This document shows, in pieces, positions 1 to 9,227 of a stretch of 64,000 bases of DNA. The DNA lies in contig DATKZT010000062.1 in assembly GCA_035527845.1 (NCBI GenBank), positions 1 through 64,000 of the forward strand, read 5' to 3'. A model generated the notes under the pieces. That model worked only from the letters and a program-made list of their open reading frames with translations. It searched no databases and was not told where the DNA came from. How positions within the stretch are numbered: position 1 is the stretch's first letter; each line of letters opens with the position of its first letter. The position numbers were made by a program, and so were the translations under genes. Source of the DNA: JAUWKC01 sp035527845 (GTDB lineage: Bacteria; Planctomycetota; Phycisphaerae; Sedimentisphaerales; Anaerobacaceae).

Positions 1-37
1 CTCTGGATTACAGGACGCCGGCCCAGTTTGCGGCCGG

Positions 38-82
38 GTGTATTGCCTCGGCTTCGGCTACGCCTTCGCCTCGGCAATACAC
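38..82. repeat. Inverted repeat (10-bp perfect stem)
   Basis: The arms at 38-47 and 73-82 are perfect reverse complements around a cggcttcggctacg-like GC-rich spacer. It lies just upstream of the first gene and resembles a short dispersed palindrome. A role as a terminator for an upstream gene is possible, but there is no T-tract. Confidence 0.5.
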
Positions 83-171
83 GACAGAAAACGTGGATAA
101 CTCTCTAATTCGCTGTGGTACATAAACTGGGGTCAGGTCAGAAGGGGAGCGTTTTTACTGAATTTCCAACA

Positions 172-699
172 ATGGACGGTCTAGATGAAAAGGTAACTCT
201 CTTTCTAACAAAAGCAAAGCAATCAATTCAAAGAATCATAGACATTTTCAACATCTTTTATGAGAGCGGAATAACTGGCCCAAAAATTGACGAACTTATC
301 AAGTGGTCGAAGAAAGAGGGTATACCTACCTATGTCATTGATACTTTAAATCATTTTGAGCCTATTGCGAAATATATCGTCGATCTTAGAAACAGACAGG
401 AACATCCAGGAGAAAATTACAGGCTTGAATTTTCAGATTTTAGTATGCTTGCAACCGGTGAAGTGTCTGCGCCCCTATGGGGCATAAATGAGGCAAAGCA
501 CTCCATGCATAAAGAAATGGATGTTCTTGTGAAAGAGCTTGTGATATTCGTGGAGTGGTTAGTGATCAAGCTGGTTCTGAGCAAAGAAAGAAAGAACACG
601 CTATTTGAATTACGTGTATTTCAGATTCCAGAGAAGCAAATGGATTTAGATTGCCCAATTAAATATAGAGTTGAAGCCTGTTTTAAGCAAGATATCTAA
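172..699 (+). CDS. Hypothetical helical protein with RNx3H (HEPN-like) motif
   Basis: This product of about 175 residues is not recognised by family. It is rich in predicted helices and has the short motif LRNRQEHPG, where R73, N74 and H78 fit the R-x4-H signature (Asn after Arg) of HEPN ribonuclease-type domains; that assignment is an inference from one motif. The frame is open from a GTG at 115, but the ATG at 172 is preferred because the upstream codons look non-coding. No clear ribosome binding site is seen. The end runs into a second reading frame (671-877) that could be its displaced C-terminus, so the gene may be frameshifted. Confidence 0.5.
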   Translation: MDGLDEKVTLFLTKAKQSIQRIIDIFNIFYESGITGPKIDELIKWSKKEGIPTYVIDTLNHFEPIAKYIVDLRNRQEHPGENYRLEFSDFSMLATGEVSAPLWGINEAKHSMHKEMDVLVKELVIFVEWLVIKLVLSKERKNTLFELRVFQIPEKQMDLDCPIKYRVEACFKQDI

Positions 700-877
700 C
701 ATCGAGTTGCCAGACGGGACGAAACGATGTAATTGGTTTAAAGCCAAGAGATTGGGGCTTCGTTTATCCCTTAGAGGCTACTTGGCTTGGGAGGAAGATA
801 CAGGGGACAGGCGAGTTAGTATAAAGCGGGACGGTATTACGCATTTCAGAACGAACGGTATAAGGGAGGACTTATGA
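671..877 (+). CDS. Small ORF, possibly the frameshifted C-terminus of the preceding gene
   Basis: A 68-codon frame opening with TTG overlaps the end of the previous gene by 29 bases in another frame. It ends in an ATGA overlap with the next gene, which argues that it is really translated. Reading from the preceding gene into this frame needs a single-base shift somewhere between about 648 and 699. That would give one protein of about 235 residues. It could equally be a separate small cistron. No family is recognised; the sequence is basic and mixed in charge. Confidence 0.4.
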   Translation: MKPVLSKISNIELPDGTKRCNWFKAKRLGLRLSLRGYLAWEEDTGDRRVSIKRDGITHFRTNGIREDL

Positions 878-1977
878 GAGTGGATGATATTCTGGTGTCT
901 TGGGTGATTCCAACATTTGACCGTCAGATGAGAGGGCCGTTTCCTCTTCCACGGCGTTACTATGAACTCGACTGGACAAAAGCCTCAGAAAATGAGCAGG
1001 CTGAAATCATAGAGATACTTGCGATTTCTGACAACTCCCGCGAAGAAGAGCTTGTAGGCATCGGCGCGGTGAGTGAAACCTTTATTGTTGGTGCTGCCAG
1101 AGCGGATGAAAGAATGCTCCGATTTCGCCACATGTTTGTGGAAAAGCCTATTGAGCAACTGAAACGGTTGACAAACAGTGGCGAGAAATCTTACAGGGTG
1201 TTCACGGGCGTTAATCTCAATCGTGAATACTTTGAAGATGAAAGAGGCCAGGAGATATCCATGGGAGAGATGATGCAGATTGCGACAGGCGACAAGAATG
1301 CAGTACCTTTCAATGCTGAGGGTATTGTGAAGATCGGGCCAACTGATATGTACTCGCGTGAAACATGGACTATTAACAAGGCAAACACTCTTTTCAACTT
1401 TATACAGGCGGTGAGGCTTATTTGGGGCAGCAGTTGGGCTCGAAAGAGGTCTACAATGACAATCTATCCGGGCTCGGTAGTTAAGTGCGACCTCCCCACG
1501 GTGGAGAGCATGTGTGCGGTCTTAACTCTTTTCCGACAGTTGTATAGTAAAGATGCCCTAATGCGGAATACTTGTGAGATATATAATGAGCACTGTGGGA
1601 ATGGCACCAAGAAGAAGTGGGTGGATTTCTGTTTGCAAGCATTTAAGGAAAGGCTGGGGGGAAATACGAGTTTCATTCACTTGGAGACGTGCAGTGTGAG
1701 GGAGTTATTTGAAGCCTTTCTTTACGGAACAGGAATAGTCCATTCACCAAGCGATAGAAACGCCGAAAACAGAAAGAGACTGTCTATGCTTGTGGGACAA
1801 TATGGTCGAGAAAAAGTGATAATGGCAGTGAACGAGTCATTTTGGATGGTTCTGAAGTACGCCATTGATGTTTTCCATGTTGTAAAGCAGGACTACGAAC
1901 ACTGGACCAAATCCGAGGGGTGCGCAAAGTCAGATGTGTTTGACATCTATTCTCTGTTGCAAAGCCATAGTTCTTAG
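874..1977 (+). CDS. Hypothetical protein, 367 aa
   Basis: The start is well supported: an AAGGGAGGA ribosome binding site lies just upstream and the ATG overlaps the preceding stop as ATGA, implying translational coupling. No signal peptide or membrane segment is seen, so it is probably cytoplasmic. The mid-part has a helix-rich stretch with several Trp and Cys residues, and I recognise no family. Its tight coupling to the RNx3H protein upstream suggests they act together, but no function can be assigned. Confidence 0.65.
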   Translation: MRVDDILVSWVIPTFDRQMRGPFPLPRRYYELDWTKASENEQAEIIEILAISDNSREEELVGIGAVSETFIVGAARADERMLRFRHMFVEKPIEQLKRLTNSGEKSYRVFTGVNLNREYFEDERGQEISMGEMMQIATGDKNAVPFNAEGIVKIGPTDMYSRETWTINKANTLFNFIQAVRLIWGSSWARKRSTMTIYPGSVVKCDLPTVESMCAVLTLFRQLYSKDALMRNTCEIYNEHCGNGTKKKWVDFCLQAFKERLGGNTSFIHLETCSVRELFEAFLYGTGIVHSPSDRNAENRKRLSMLVGQYGREKVIMAVNESFWMVLKYAIDVFHVVKQDYEHWTKSEGCAKSDVFDIYSLLQSHSS

Positions 1978-2130
1978 CTGTGTGGTGGACACAACTCGTT
2001 TGCGCGCCGCGAAAATCAAGGCTATTGTGTCAGATTTCCGTTTTTCAGGGGCAGGTTGGGAGATGGAGGTGATTTTCAGGCGAAGAGTAGAAGAGTAGAT
2101 TGTTGAGTATTGGCAGGATTTGTATGGTCG

Positions 2131-2257
2131 GAAGATTGCTTCGCTGCGCTGGCAATGACAAAAGAAGTGAAATGAAGTTTGAGTTAGGATTGAGATTGCT
2201 TCCCTTCGATTACACTCAGGGTAAACTTGCCTGGGTGGTCGCGATGACGGAAGGGAT
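2131..2257. repeat. Dispersed intergenic repeat of the gcttcgctgcgct...caatgac type
   Basis: In the 328-base gap between two genes, two related pieces appear: agattgcttcgctgcg followed by caatgaca, and further on agattgcttcccttcg followed by gcgatgacg. A similar pair occurs in inverted arrangement at 11311-11408. No coding pattern is seen in the gap. Confidence 0.45.
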
Positions 2258-2305
2258 ATCGAGCGGCTTTTATAAAGTGTCTTCGTTGAATTAAGTGACA
2301 AGCCT

Positions 2306-3088
2306 ATGAAACTTTTACAATCGTGGGGTTTGGGGGTCGCGTTGTGTGTGTTTTTCATTGTTGAGGCCCGGGGTGATGAATATCTCTGGGAGAAACAAGA
2401 TACTGCATGGGTGCTGAGCCGGAACGGGCAGGATGTCGGTCGGCTGCTTCCTGAAAGCCAGCCGAGTCTCGCGACGGAAGATCGCATCGAAAAACTCGGG
2501 CCGGGCGTGTTTCGCATGACCCGTGTCGTACGGAATAATCAAGAGACAGTGCTGAAGTCTGCGCGTCTGACGCTGGATTTTGTTCATGCCGAAACAGCAG
2601 CCTTTCTGATGATTCCTTCGGTCAGTTACAACGGGAACCATTGGGGCCGGGGCAAAGAGCCGAAGGGGTTCCAACATGAAGGAACGTGGTGGTCGTTTTC
2701 CAGTCGTCGAACTCCCATTCCGGGTGCGACCTATTCGGAAGGTACGCGTTGGGCCGTGGCCCTGTGGGGTGAAGTCACTGCGGAGATGCCCGTTCTTTCC
2801 TGCTCGCTGATGCCGGAGAACGGACGGGTGACACATCGGCTGATCTGGCCCGAAGAAGAGATGCCGCTGGTCTATAGCGGCCGGGATGATTACCAGCCTG
2901 GAACGCGGGAGAATCTGGATCTGGGGCCGGGACAAGCTCTGACGTGCAGTGCGATCCTGGTGGTTGATGAGGTGAAACCCGGCCACCGGGCTATGGCGAC
3001 CTTTTTGTCCCGGGACTGGGAGATGCTCGCAAAAAAGAAAGAGGCGTCACGTTCTGGCGAGGACATGTGGGATTTGGCCGTGCGATAG
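2306..3088 (+). CDS. Secreted protein, probably truncated
   Basis: The N-terminus is a signal peptide (MKLLQSW, a hydrophobic stretch, then EARGDEYL). The rest (about 235 residues) is beta-rich with many Trp, Gly and Arg residues, in the style of the N-terminal beta-sandwich domain of larger planctomycete secreted glycosidase-like proteins. The sequence stops abruptly after a helical stretch (SGEDMWDLAVR), as if a downstream catalytic domain had been lost; this is an inference. No strong ribosome binding site precedes the ATG. It stands alone, with about 300 bases of non-coding DNA after it. Confidence 0.6.
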   Translation: MKLLQSWGLGVALCVFFIVEARGDEYLWEKQDTAWVLSRNGQDVGRLLPESQPSLATEDRIEKLGPGVFRMTRVVRNNQETVLKSARLTLDFVHAETAAFLMIPSVSYNGNHWGRGKEPKGFQHEGTWWSFSSRRTPIPGATYSEGTRWAVALWGEVTAEMPVLSCSLMPENGRVTHRLIWPEEEMPLVYSGRDDYQPGTRENLDLGPGQALTCSAILVVDEVKPGHRAMATFLSRDWEMLAKKKEASRSGEDMWDLAVR

Positions 3089-3387
3089 GATTCAACCAGC
3101 GCCCAGTGTATGTGCCGCTTGCCGTTTTTTTGGCGTTTGCATCGCCGTAAGAACATATACCATCCTTGACTGTTTCTATCATGGACAAAGGAAAGAGTCG
3201 CATATTCCTACAGCCATGCAAGAGCGTAGGTCTTCACTACATCAGGTTTTGGACTTATATGCCTAAGTGACAAACGGCAATCACTGATTTGGTGCCGAAA
3301 ACATTTTCTATTTCCCCACAACTGCGTAACTTGGGCTAATGCTGCCACGGCCGTTTCACCCCGGAATCCGACATGCCAAAAACAACC
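3089..3387. other. Intergenic region without recognised features
   Basis: About 300 bases between two convergent genes. I see no coding pattern and no strong hairpin. Confidence 0.4.
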
Positions 3388-5607
3388 CTATGGCAGCCAT
3401 TTCTCAGGAAAATCGTCCGTCAGACCCCAATTCATATCAAAATTCCTGAACCCCAGCTTCAGCGCCGGCGATTCCTCTCGTACCCTGTAGTCGTCATTCT
3501 CGGAGTCCACAAAGAGCGGGTCCTTGACCGCCGAGTCCTTGTCATACCCAAGCTGACGCCACTCTCCCAGCGTGTACTTTTCCAAACCCTTGCCTCTCGG
3601 CCTGACGGTAATGACCGTCCGATCTCCCCAGCCGGGACTCGGATGGTAAAACAGATTGTTATTAACCTCGCTCAGGTATGGATGCTGCGGCGGCGCATCG
3701 TTCATATAGTATATGTCACCGTCGGTGACGATTATATTGCGTCTTATCACGTCGTGGTTGTCGGTATATCCCACGTGAATGCCGAAAGGCACCACCGGCT
3801 TGATAATTATGTTGTTCTCAACCGTGCGGTAGTCACCCTCCCGAATGCTTATGGCCATATTCTTGCAGACGTTGCTGTAAATGTGGTAGTTCGACGTGCC
3901 GTCATCGAAATCCAGCCCCTGCCTGTAGCCGCCTTCGTAACCGCTTATGCCGTGCAGAAAATTATTCCTCACAACCGTTGGTTCCTGCGCCCATATCTTT
4001 ACATCGCCGGCCGGATGCGGCCACGTAAAACTCCGCTCGCTGTGCGATTGCGTCAAACACCAGTACCCCTCTCTCCCCCAGGAATTGAATGGACCATGGT
4101 CCTGAGTCTCGCGAACGCAGTCATATATGTGATTAAACTCGATGACGTGGCCGCCCCACGTGCCGTCGCCGATGCATATCCCAGCGCGAGGCATATTGTA
4201 AATGAGATTGTGAGATGCCGTGATGCGCTTGGCACGCGAGATATACACCCCTGCAATCTGCTTGCCGAAAACGCCGCAGTCGTGAATAAGATTATTAACG
4301 GCCCGGCACTCGTACGGAAAACTGCGGAAAGTGCCGTTGGTAAACTCCAGCGTGCCCACAAAGCAAATAGCGCTGTCGCCGGTTTCGGTAAACTTGCAGC
4401 CGGTTACCACATTGTCGCGATTGAAGTTGTTCATAAAGACGCCGTTGCCCCCTACGGCATCGAACCAGCAGTCCTTGATAGTGCAGTTGCGTGCCCCCTC
4501 GAGAAAAATCGCTCCTCCACGGTGTATGGACCAGTCGCTACCCGAAGGAATGGAGTATTCCTCCAAAAACGTTGATGCCGTGTGCGCAATGCGAAATCCC
4601 TCAAGTGTGATATTGCGCACCGGCTCGTACTGGTCGCCGACGAACCGTATCACTTGCTCCAGCACCGCCGCCTCCACCAGCGCCGAGTCTAAATCCACAT
4701 CTTCCGCCGGCCAGTAATACAGCACACCTCGCTCAGCATCCAGGTACCATTCCCCCGGTGCATCAAGCTCTTCGAAAACATTCTCGACGTAAAACTGCGA
4801 AGTGCCATCGACCCTGGTCGGGTTGCGGGCAAACGTGGCGCCGATTTGCTGCCCGCCTTTGCCGAACCACAGGTAGTGTTCGTCATAGTCAATGCCCTTG
4901 ACCGTCCACTGCAGGTTGCCCCAATGCGGCGCCTGAAAGATGTGGATGACAGCTTCCTCAGGCCTCGCCCACTGCCGTTTCGTAAACGTCGCCGGGTCAA
5001 AAACAATCCCCCTCGGCGGAACATTATTATGCGTCATGTCCTCGTTCTCGTCCGGATTGGGATCACGAACATTCTCCGGGATTTTGCCCTCCGGCCGGAT
5101 ATACCCGCTTTGGCCCGGCCGCGAATCATCATAATTCGGAAAGCGGGCACGGTGCTGCCGCCTGCCGTTGACGAAGAGCTGTCCAAAACCCCGCCTGCCC
5201 TGCTTCACATCCGGCAGCTCACATTTCATAATTCGTCCCTTGTGCCGCGTCCATTTGCAGTCCAGCCTTCGGCCCCCGCTCAACGTCACAACTTCATTCT
5301 CGTAAGCCGCATACCTGACCGGTCGCTCCACCGTGTCCCCATCCCCCGGACCGAAGGTAAGCGGCCCCTTCAGATAATACGTACCCTCGCGAACAAAAAC
5401 ACTCACGCGTCCCGCCGACTTCTTGTCCAGCTCGCGTACCGCCTGCTGCGCCCTCGCCAGAGTTGCGAACGGTTTTTCCCTCGTGCCCGGATTTGTGTCA
5501 CGGCCGTTAGTCGCCACGTAGAACTCGGCGCCACACGCCGCTGTTGCAATCAGCAGCCCCAGCGCAAAAATCCTTGTCCGCAAAAGACCTTCTCGCCCTA
5601 TCTGCAT
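3388..5607 (-). CDS. Secreted right-handed beta-helix protein, GH141-like
   Basis: About 739 residues. A signal peptide is followed by the motif FYVATNGRDTNPGT and then KPFATLARAQQAV, the usual opening of extracellular beta-helix enzymes. The middle has rows of short N/H/G-rich rungs (about residues 320-640), with repeated phrases such as NNLIHDCG, HNLIYNMP and FNHIYDCV. The N-terminal part (LFVNGRRQHRARFP and the following Trp-rich domain) resembles glycoside hydrolase family 141 proteins, which include fucosidase and xylanase activities; that placement is from memory of the family layout. Start at 5607 is chosen because AAGGAG stands 8 bases upstream; an ATG at 5613 would be too close to it. 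It follows the FGE/sialidase gene by 12 bases, so both are probably one operon. Confidence 0.75.
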   Translation of the reverse strand: MQIGREGLLRTRIFALGLLIATAACGAEFYVATNGRDTNPGTREKPFATLARAQQAVRELDKKSAGRVSVFVREGTYYLKGPLTFGPGDGDTVERPVRYAAYENEVVTLSGGRRLDCKWTRHKGRIMKCELPDVKQGRRGFGQLFVNGRRQHRARFPNYDDSRPGQSGYIRPEGKIPENVRDPNPDENEDMTHNNVPPRGIVFDPATFTKRQWARPEEAVIHIFQAPHWGNLQWTVKGIDYDEHYLWFGKGGQQIGATFARNPTRVDGTSQFYVENVFEELDAPGEWYLDAERGVLYYWPAEDVDLDSALVEAAVLEQVIRFVGDQYEPVRNITLEGFRIAHTASTFLEEYSIPSGSDWSIHRGGAIFLEGARNCTIKDCWFDAVGGNGVFMNNFNRDNVVTGCKFTETGDSAICFVGTLEFTNGTFRSFPYECRAVNNLIHDCGVFGKQIAGVYISRAKRITASHNLIYNMPRAGICIGDGTWGGHVIEFNHIYDCVRETQDHGPFNSWGREGYWCLTQSHSERSFTWPHPAGDVKIWAQEPTVVRNNFLHGISGYEGGYRQGLDFDDGTSNYHIYSNVCKNMAISIREGDYRTVENNIIIKPVVPFGIHVGYTDNHDVIRRNIIVTDGDIYYMNDAPPQHPYLSEVNNNLFYHPSPGWGDRTVITVRPRGKGLEKYTLGEWRQLGYDKDSAVKDPLFVDSENDDYRVREESPALKLGFRNFDMNWGLTDDFPEKWLP

Positions 5608-5619
5608 TTCCATATCTCC

Positions 5620-7809
5620 TTAAACATCCTGCCCCTGACCGCCCTTCAACCATGCGAGATTGAAGGCATAGACCAACCTGCCATCCGTCAGATATACAAC
5701 ACCGTCGGGTGTATGGGTTGCCGCCCAATAGGATTTGTTCTGACCATGTGTCGCGTCCAGCGTGAAAGCCCTGTTCCAGGGCGCACCCACGTAGTCTTTG
5801 CTGCCGCTCCTGACGTCGCTCATCACCCGCCTGACAGGCCAGGTCTTGCCCTCATCCCACGAAACGGCCGCGTAGGTTCCAAATATCGTCGTTTCGTTTC
5901 CGTTCGCATCCTTGCCTTTCATGCCGTCGGACGCCATGCTTATCAGCAGGATGGGCTTGCGCCCCAATCCATCGGGGTCCAGTGCCGGATTGGAATACTC
6001 CAGCCGCAACAGGGCCAGTCGCTGGACCGTTGAAATCCCCGGAAACTCTGTCTTACTGAAGCTCCACGTCTTGCCCTGGTCGCTCGACAGGCTCTTGGGC
6101 AGACTGCCGAACATTCTGCCCTTATCCCTCGAAAAGGTCATAATCCGGCCATCCTTCAGCTCCACGCCGCCCACATGATTTCCGGGAGGCCCATCTTCGA
6201 TGGTACGCATCGACCAGGTCTTTCCCCCGTCACCACTCCAGTTCACCGATGAGCCGCGGCCGCCAATCGCCGCCCCATCCGAAAACGAAATTAAGGCGCC
6301 GTCGGAAGCGGTAAGGGCATTGCCCTGCGGCTGGTTGCGGTCGGAGTCCAGATGGAAGGCATCGGTATCGCCCTTCATGATGACCGGTTCGGTCCAGGTG
6401 ACGCCATTGTCGGTGCTCTTGCGGAACGACATCGCCAGCTTGGACCACTTGCCGTCCGTACAAATGCCGTTTACCAGATATAGGGTGAACGGCTCCTTGA
6501 AACCATTCGCAATCCTCACGGCGTTGTTCCACAGTTGGGTGCCGTGCATGTTCCTATCGGCCTCTTTGTAGAATTCCGCCACCTCGGTATCCCAGATGAG
6601 TTCTCCGGACGGCTGACGACGGCCTCGAAGGGCAGGAATCGTCAAGGCCTGGTCTTTTTCACTTTCGCCGGTGAACCACGCAAGCAGCACATCGCCGTTC
6701 TCTGACCACGTAATGGCAGGAGAATGGTTATGGTTGTAAATCGGGATTCTTAATTGCTCGGCCATTTCAGCGCTACCGTACTCGTTTTTCACGTCGTAAA
6801 GAGAAACGAGTTTGAAATGGGGTTTGGTGCCATCAGATTTCCATTTGTGTGGCTTCTGTGAAACATTCTTGGCCCATTGCATTACGGGTTGCTTGAGCTG
6901 CGGCTTCGGCAGGGCTTGCCCCTTCGGAACGCGCACAACTCGGAAGCCCATCAGGAAATGTTTGTCGGTTCTGTTGGAGGAGGACCGGTTCGCCGAACGC
7001 AGTGTTTGTATATGAACGCTATGGCAGCCGCCTCGCACGACCTTTGACGAGCCCTCGGCATAACCAACGGGGTCAACCGTGTCGGACGCCACATACGGGC
7101 CGTACCAGTCGAGCGTCCACTCCTGCACGCCGCCGTGCATGTCATACAAACCCCAGGCATTCGGTCCGTCCTGCCCGACCGTCAGGTCCACGTCCTCCGG
7201 AGACGACCAGGCGATGTCCGCGGTCGGACGATTGCCGCGTGTGACAAACCACTCGGTGATAATCCGCTGCCGCTTCGCCAAAGGTCCAAGAGGATTCAAC
7301 GAGTAGATATCTCCGCTCACACCGTCGTTGTAGGGCGTCCTCGTTCCCGCGCGACAGGCGTATTCCCACTCGGCCTCGGTCGGCAGCCGGTAATCGTATT
7401 GAGCATCACGCGACGAAAGCCACCGGCAATACCCCATAGCATCGTGCCAGGTGACATAAACCACGGCTTCATTGTCATCGGCGGAGATGCCGTCGGCTTT
7501 TCCGCGCAATGCCGAGTGACCCGCGTCGTACTTTTCGTACTGGGCGTTGGTGATTTCGTACTTCGACATCTCGAAACCATAAGTGACGGTCACCTGCCGC
7601 GTCGGGAATTCATCCTGGATGAAGATACCCTTCTCCGCCGTGATATAGTCGGCAGACAGATCCGCCCCCATAGTGAATGTCCCCGGCCTGATCTTAACCA
7701 TATCCGGCACCGTTGAGCTTGCATCGCCTTGCGCCTGCAACGGCCGGGCCGACAGCAAGCCCGCACCCAATAAACAAACCATAATCAACATTGCTTTTCT
7801 CGTTTGCAT
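5620..7809 (-). CDS. Secreted FGE-like (sulfatase-modifying) domain fused to BNR sialidase
   Basis: About 729 residues with a signal peptide (MQTRKAMLIM, hydrophobic core, ARPLQAQG). Residues about 30-320 form an FGE-sulfatase/C-type-lectin-like fold with the family marks IRPGTFTMG, YRLPTEAEWEYACRAGT, MHGGVQEWT and FRVVR. Residues about 370-720 form a sialidase/BNR propeller with four Asp boxes (STDNGVTW, SGDGGKTW, SSDQGKTW, SWDEGKTW). The usual RGGSW near the FGE end reads RGGCHS here. Start 7809 has GGAGTAA upstream; longer in-frame starts lack one. In Planctomycetota such exported FGE-like domains often serve as binding or scaffold units, so the enzyme role probably lies in the sialidase part acting on extracellular glycans. 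Confidence 0.82.
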   Translation of the reverse strand: MQTRKAMLIMVCLLGAGLLSARPLQAQGDASSTVPDMVKIRPGTFTMGADLSADYITAEKGIFIQDEFPTRQVTVTYGFEMSKYEITNAQYEKYDAGHSALRGKADGISADDNEAVVYVTWHDAMGYCRWLSSRDAQYDYRLPTEAEWEYACRAGTRTPYNDGVSGDIYSLNPLGPLAKRQRIITEWFVTRGNRPTADIAWSSPEDVDLTVGQDGPNAWGLYDMHGGVQEWTLDWYGPYVASDTVDPVGYAEGSSKVVRGGCHSVHIQTLRSANRSSSNRTDKHFLMGFRVVRVPKGQALPKPQLKQPVMQWAKNVSQKPHKWKSDGTKPHFKLVSLYDVKNEYGSAEMAEQLRIPIYNHNHSPAITWSENGDVLLAWFTGESEKDQALTIPALRGRRQPSGELIWDTEVAEFYKEADRNMHGTQLWNNAVRIANGFKEPFTLYLVNGICTDGKWSKLAMSFRKSTDNGVTWTEPVIMKGDTDAFHLDSDRNQPQGNALTASDGALISFSDGAAIGGRGSSVNWSGDGGKTWSMRTIEDGPPGNHVGGVELKDGRIMTFSRDKGRMFGSLPKSLSSDQGKTWSFSKTEFPGISTVQRLALLRLEYSNPALDPDGLGRKPILLISMASDGMKGKDANGNETTIFGTYAAVSWDEGKTWPVRRVMSDVRSGSKDYVGAPWNRAFTLDATHGQNKSYWAATHTPDGVVYLTDGRLVYAFNLAWLKGGQGQDV

Positions 7810-8037
7810 CTGGTTACTCCTAATACATTTGAATATCGTGTGGCGTCCTTGACAAGTATTTCCTGAAGCAGCTACGCCCAGAATTTCCGGTTTCACATTC
7901 CCGGGTGTGCGGACTTACGTCTATGACGTATTTAGAAGGGTTCTTTATGCAACCGGAAGCCTTTATGTGGACCGTTCGAGAATGTGCGGGATATCGGCCA
8001 ATGTCCCAACCTGCATTTTCTTGCGTGCCCGGAGCCT

Positions 8038-8763
8038 TTATCGCTGTGGACTGCTCGTCAAAGCGGCGGCGTCCGGCAGCCTGGTCAGCCGGATGTTTTT
8101 GATGGCCGCCGCGGTCCGCCACGACGCGATGCCTAAAGGCTTGGAATCCGTGACTTCTATGCGGACATCAAGGTTCTTGCCGGCGGTTTCCAGATCAACA
8201 TATTGCTCGTCATCGATCCAGCACTGAATCCTGCCGTCGGTGACGCGGACCCGGACGTGATACCAGCGCTTATTATCAAAATACCTTTTTGTCGTGGTTT
8301 CATTATCGGAGGCGTCATAGTAATCGACGCTCGAAATTCCGCAGACGGACCCGCCCCAGCCGCCGACAACGAACGTTACGCAGGAATTGCCGACCGGGAA
8401 AGTCAGGCCGCAGAAAAAGTCGTCCCCATCCACCCGCATCGCATCCAGATTGATTTCATAATTCATACGCACCACCGGACCGGCCCACGTCACACCGGTC
8501 AGGTTGTTGCCGGACTCCAGCATAATGCTTTCGTCTTTGACATAGACTTTTCCCTGGCCGCCGAAATCCGTAATCTTCCACTGTCCGAGATTCCTGCCGT
8601 CGAACAGGCTGACCTCGCCCGCCGGCATCTCTTGGCAAATCTGCGCTTGTTCCGACTTCGCCTGCCGCCCACCCTTCCTGGCTTCCCTTGCCATATTCTC
8701 TGATGAATTGCGGCAAGACGCCAAACAAACACCAAAACACAAAATCAACGCTCGAATAACCAC
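8038..8763 (-). CDS. DUF1080 (3-keto-disaccharide hydrolase-like) lipoprotein
   Basis: About 241 residues. The N-terminus carries a lipoprotein signal ending in LASC. The body has the DUF1080 hallmarks VSLFDGRNLGQW at the start, a concanavalin-like beta-sandwich, and WYHVRVRVTDGRIQCWIDD with IRLTRLP at the end. The family includes enzymes acting on 3-keto-glycosides and carbohydrate-binding members. The GTG start is supported by GGAGGT 7 bases upstream. It is read in the same direction as the sialidase and beta-helix genes, with a 228-base gap, so may belong to the same glycan locus. Confidence 0.8.
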   Translation of the reverse strand: MVIRALILCFGVCLASCRNSSENMAREARKGGRQAKSEQAQICQEMPAGEVSLFDGRNLGQWKITDFGGQGKVYVKDESIMLESGNNLTGVTWAGPVVRMNYEINLDAMRVDGDDFFCGLTFPVGNSCVTFVVGGWGGSVCGISSVDYYDASDNETTTKRYFDNKRWYHVRVRVTDGRIQCWIDDEQYVDLETAGKNLDVRIEVTDSKPLGIASWRTAAAIKNIRLTRLPDAAALTSSPQR

Positions 8764-9227
8764 TCACAGTACCTCCAAATTGTTCGTATCGTCATTTCCG
8801 ATAGAATATCAAGTCTGTCATTTCATCACAAGCACTTATGAGCCAGCTCGCCCTATACGTTCCTGCCCAAAAACTTTTCCAGGAACGCCTTGTTTATCGG
8901 ACATCCGACCGAAAACCTCCTGTCCATCGGCTGAAAATTGCCGGGAGCAAAAATCCGATGACTTGCCTGTTTCCCAAATCTGAGAACCGAAGCTTAACCG
9001 TGCGCCCAAAACAGCCGAGATATACAAGGCACCCGATGGATTGCGGCGACCGATGATAGCTATTTGAACAAGTGGCGTTGGTTGTGCGTGAGAGGTTCTC
9101 TTGAGAAAGACTTTATATACAACCGGCGATTCCTCTATGAACACCCCTCATGCAATACGTCGCACGGGTAATTCGCCCGCGCAGACGCCAATTGCATGAT
9201 AACAGTAGAGTGAAAGGTTGGAAAAAA
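8764..9227. other. Divergent intergenic region, 464 bases
   Basis: Lies between the divergent DUF1080 gene and the histidine kinase gene and must hold both promoters, but I see no clear -10/-35 pair, operator or RNA structure. Confidence 0.35.

Noticed and set aside
3373..4575. 400-residue frame on the plus strand
   Set aside because: It lies antisense to the beta-helix gene; its Val/Ile/Arg-rich peptide has no domain marks and no ribosome binding site.
4846..6033. 395-residue frame on the plus strand
   Set aside because: Antisense across two real minus-strand genes and their short gap; product is Arg/Pro-rich without motifs.
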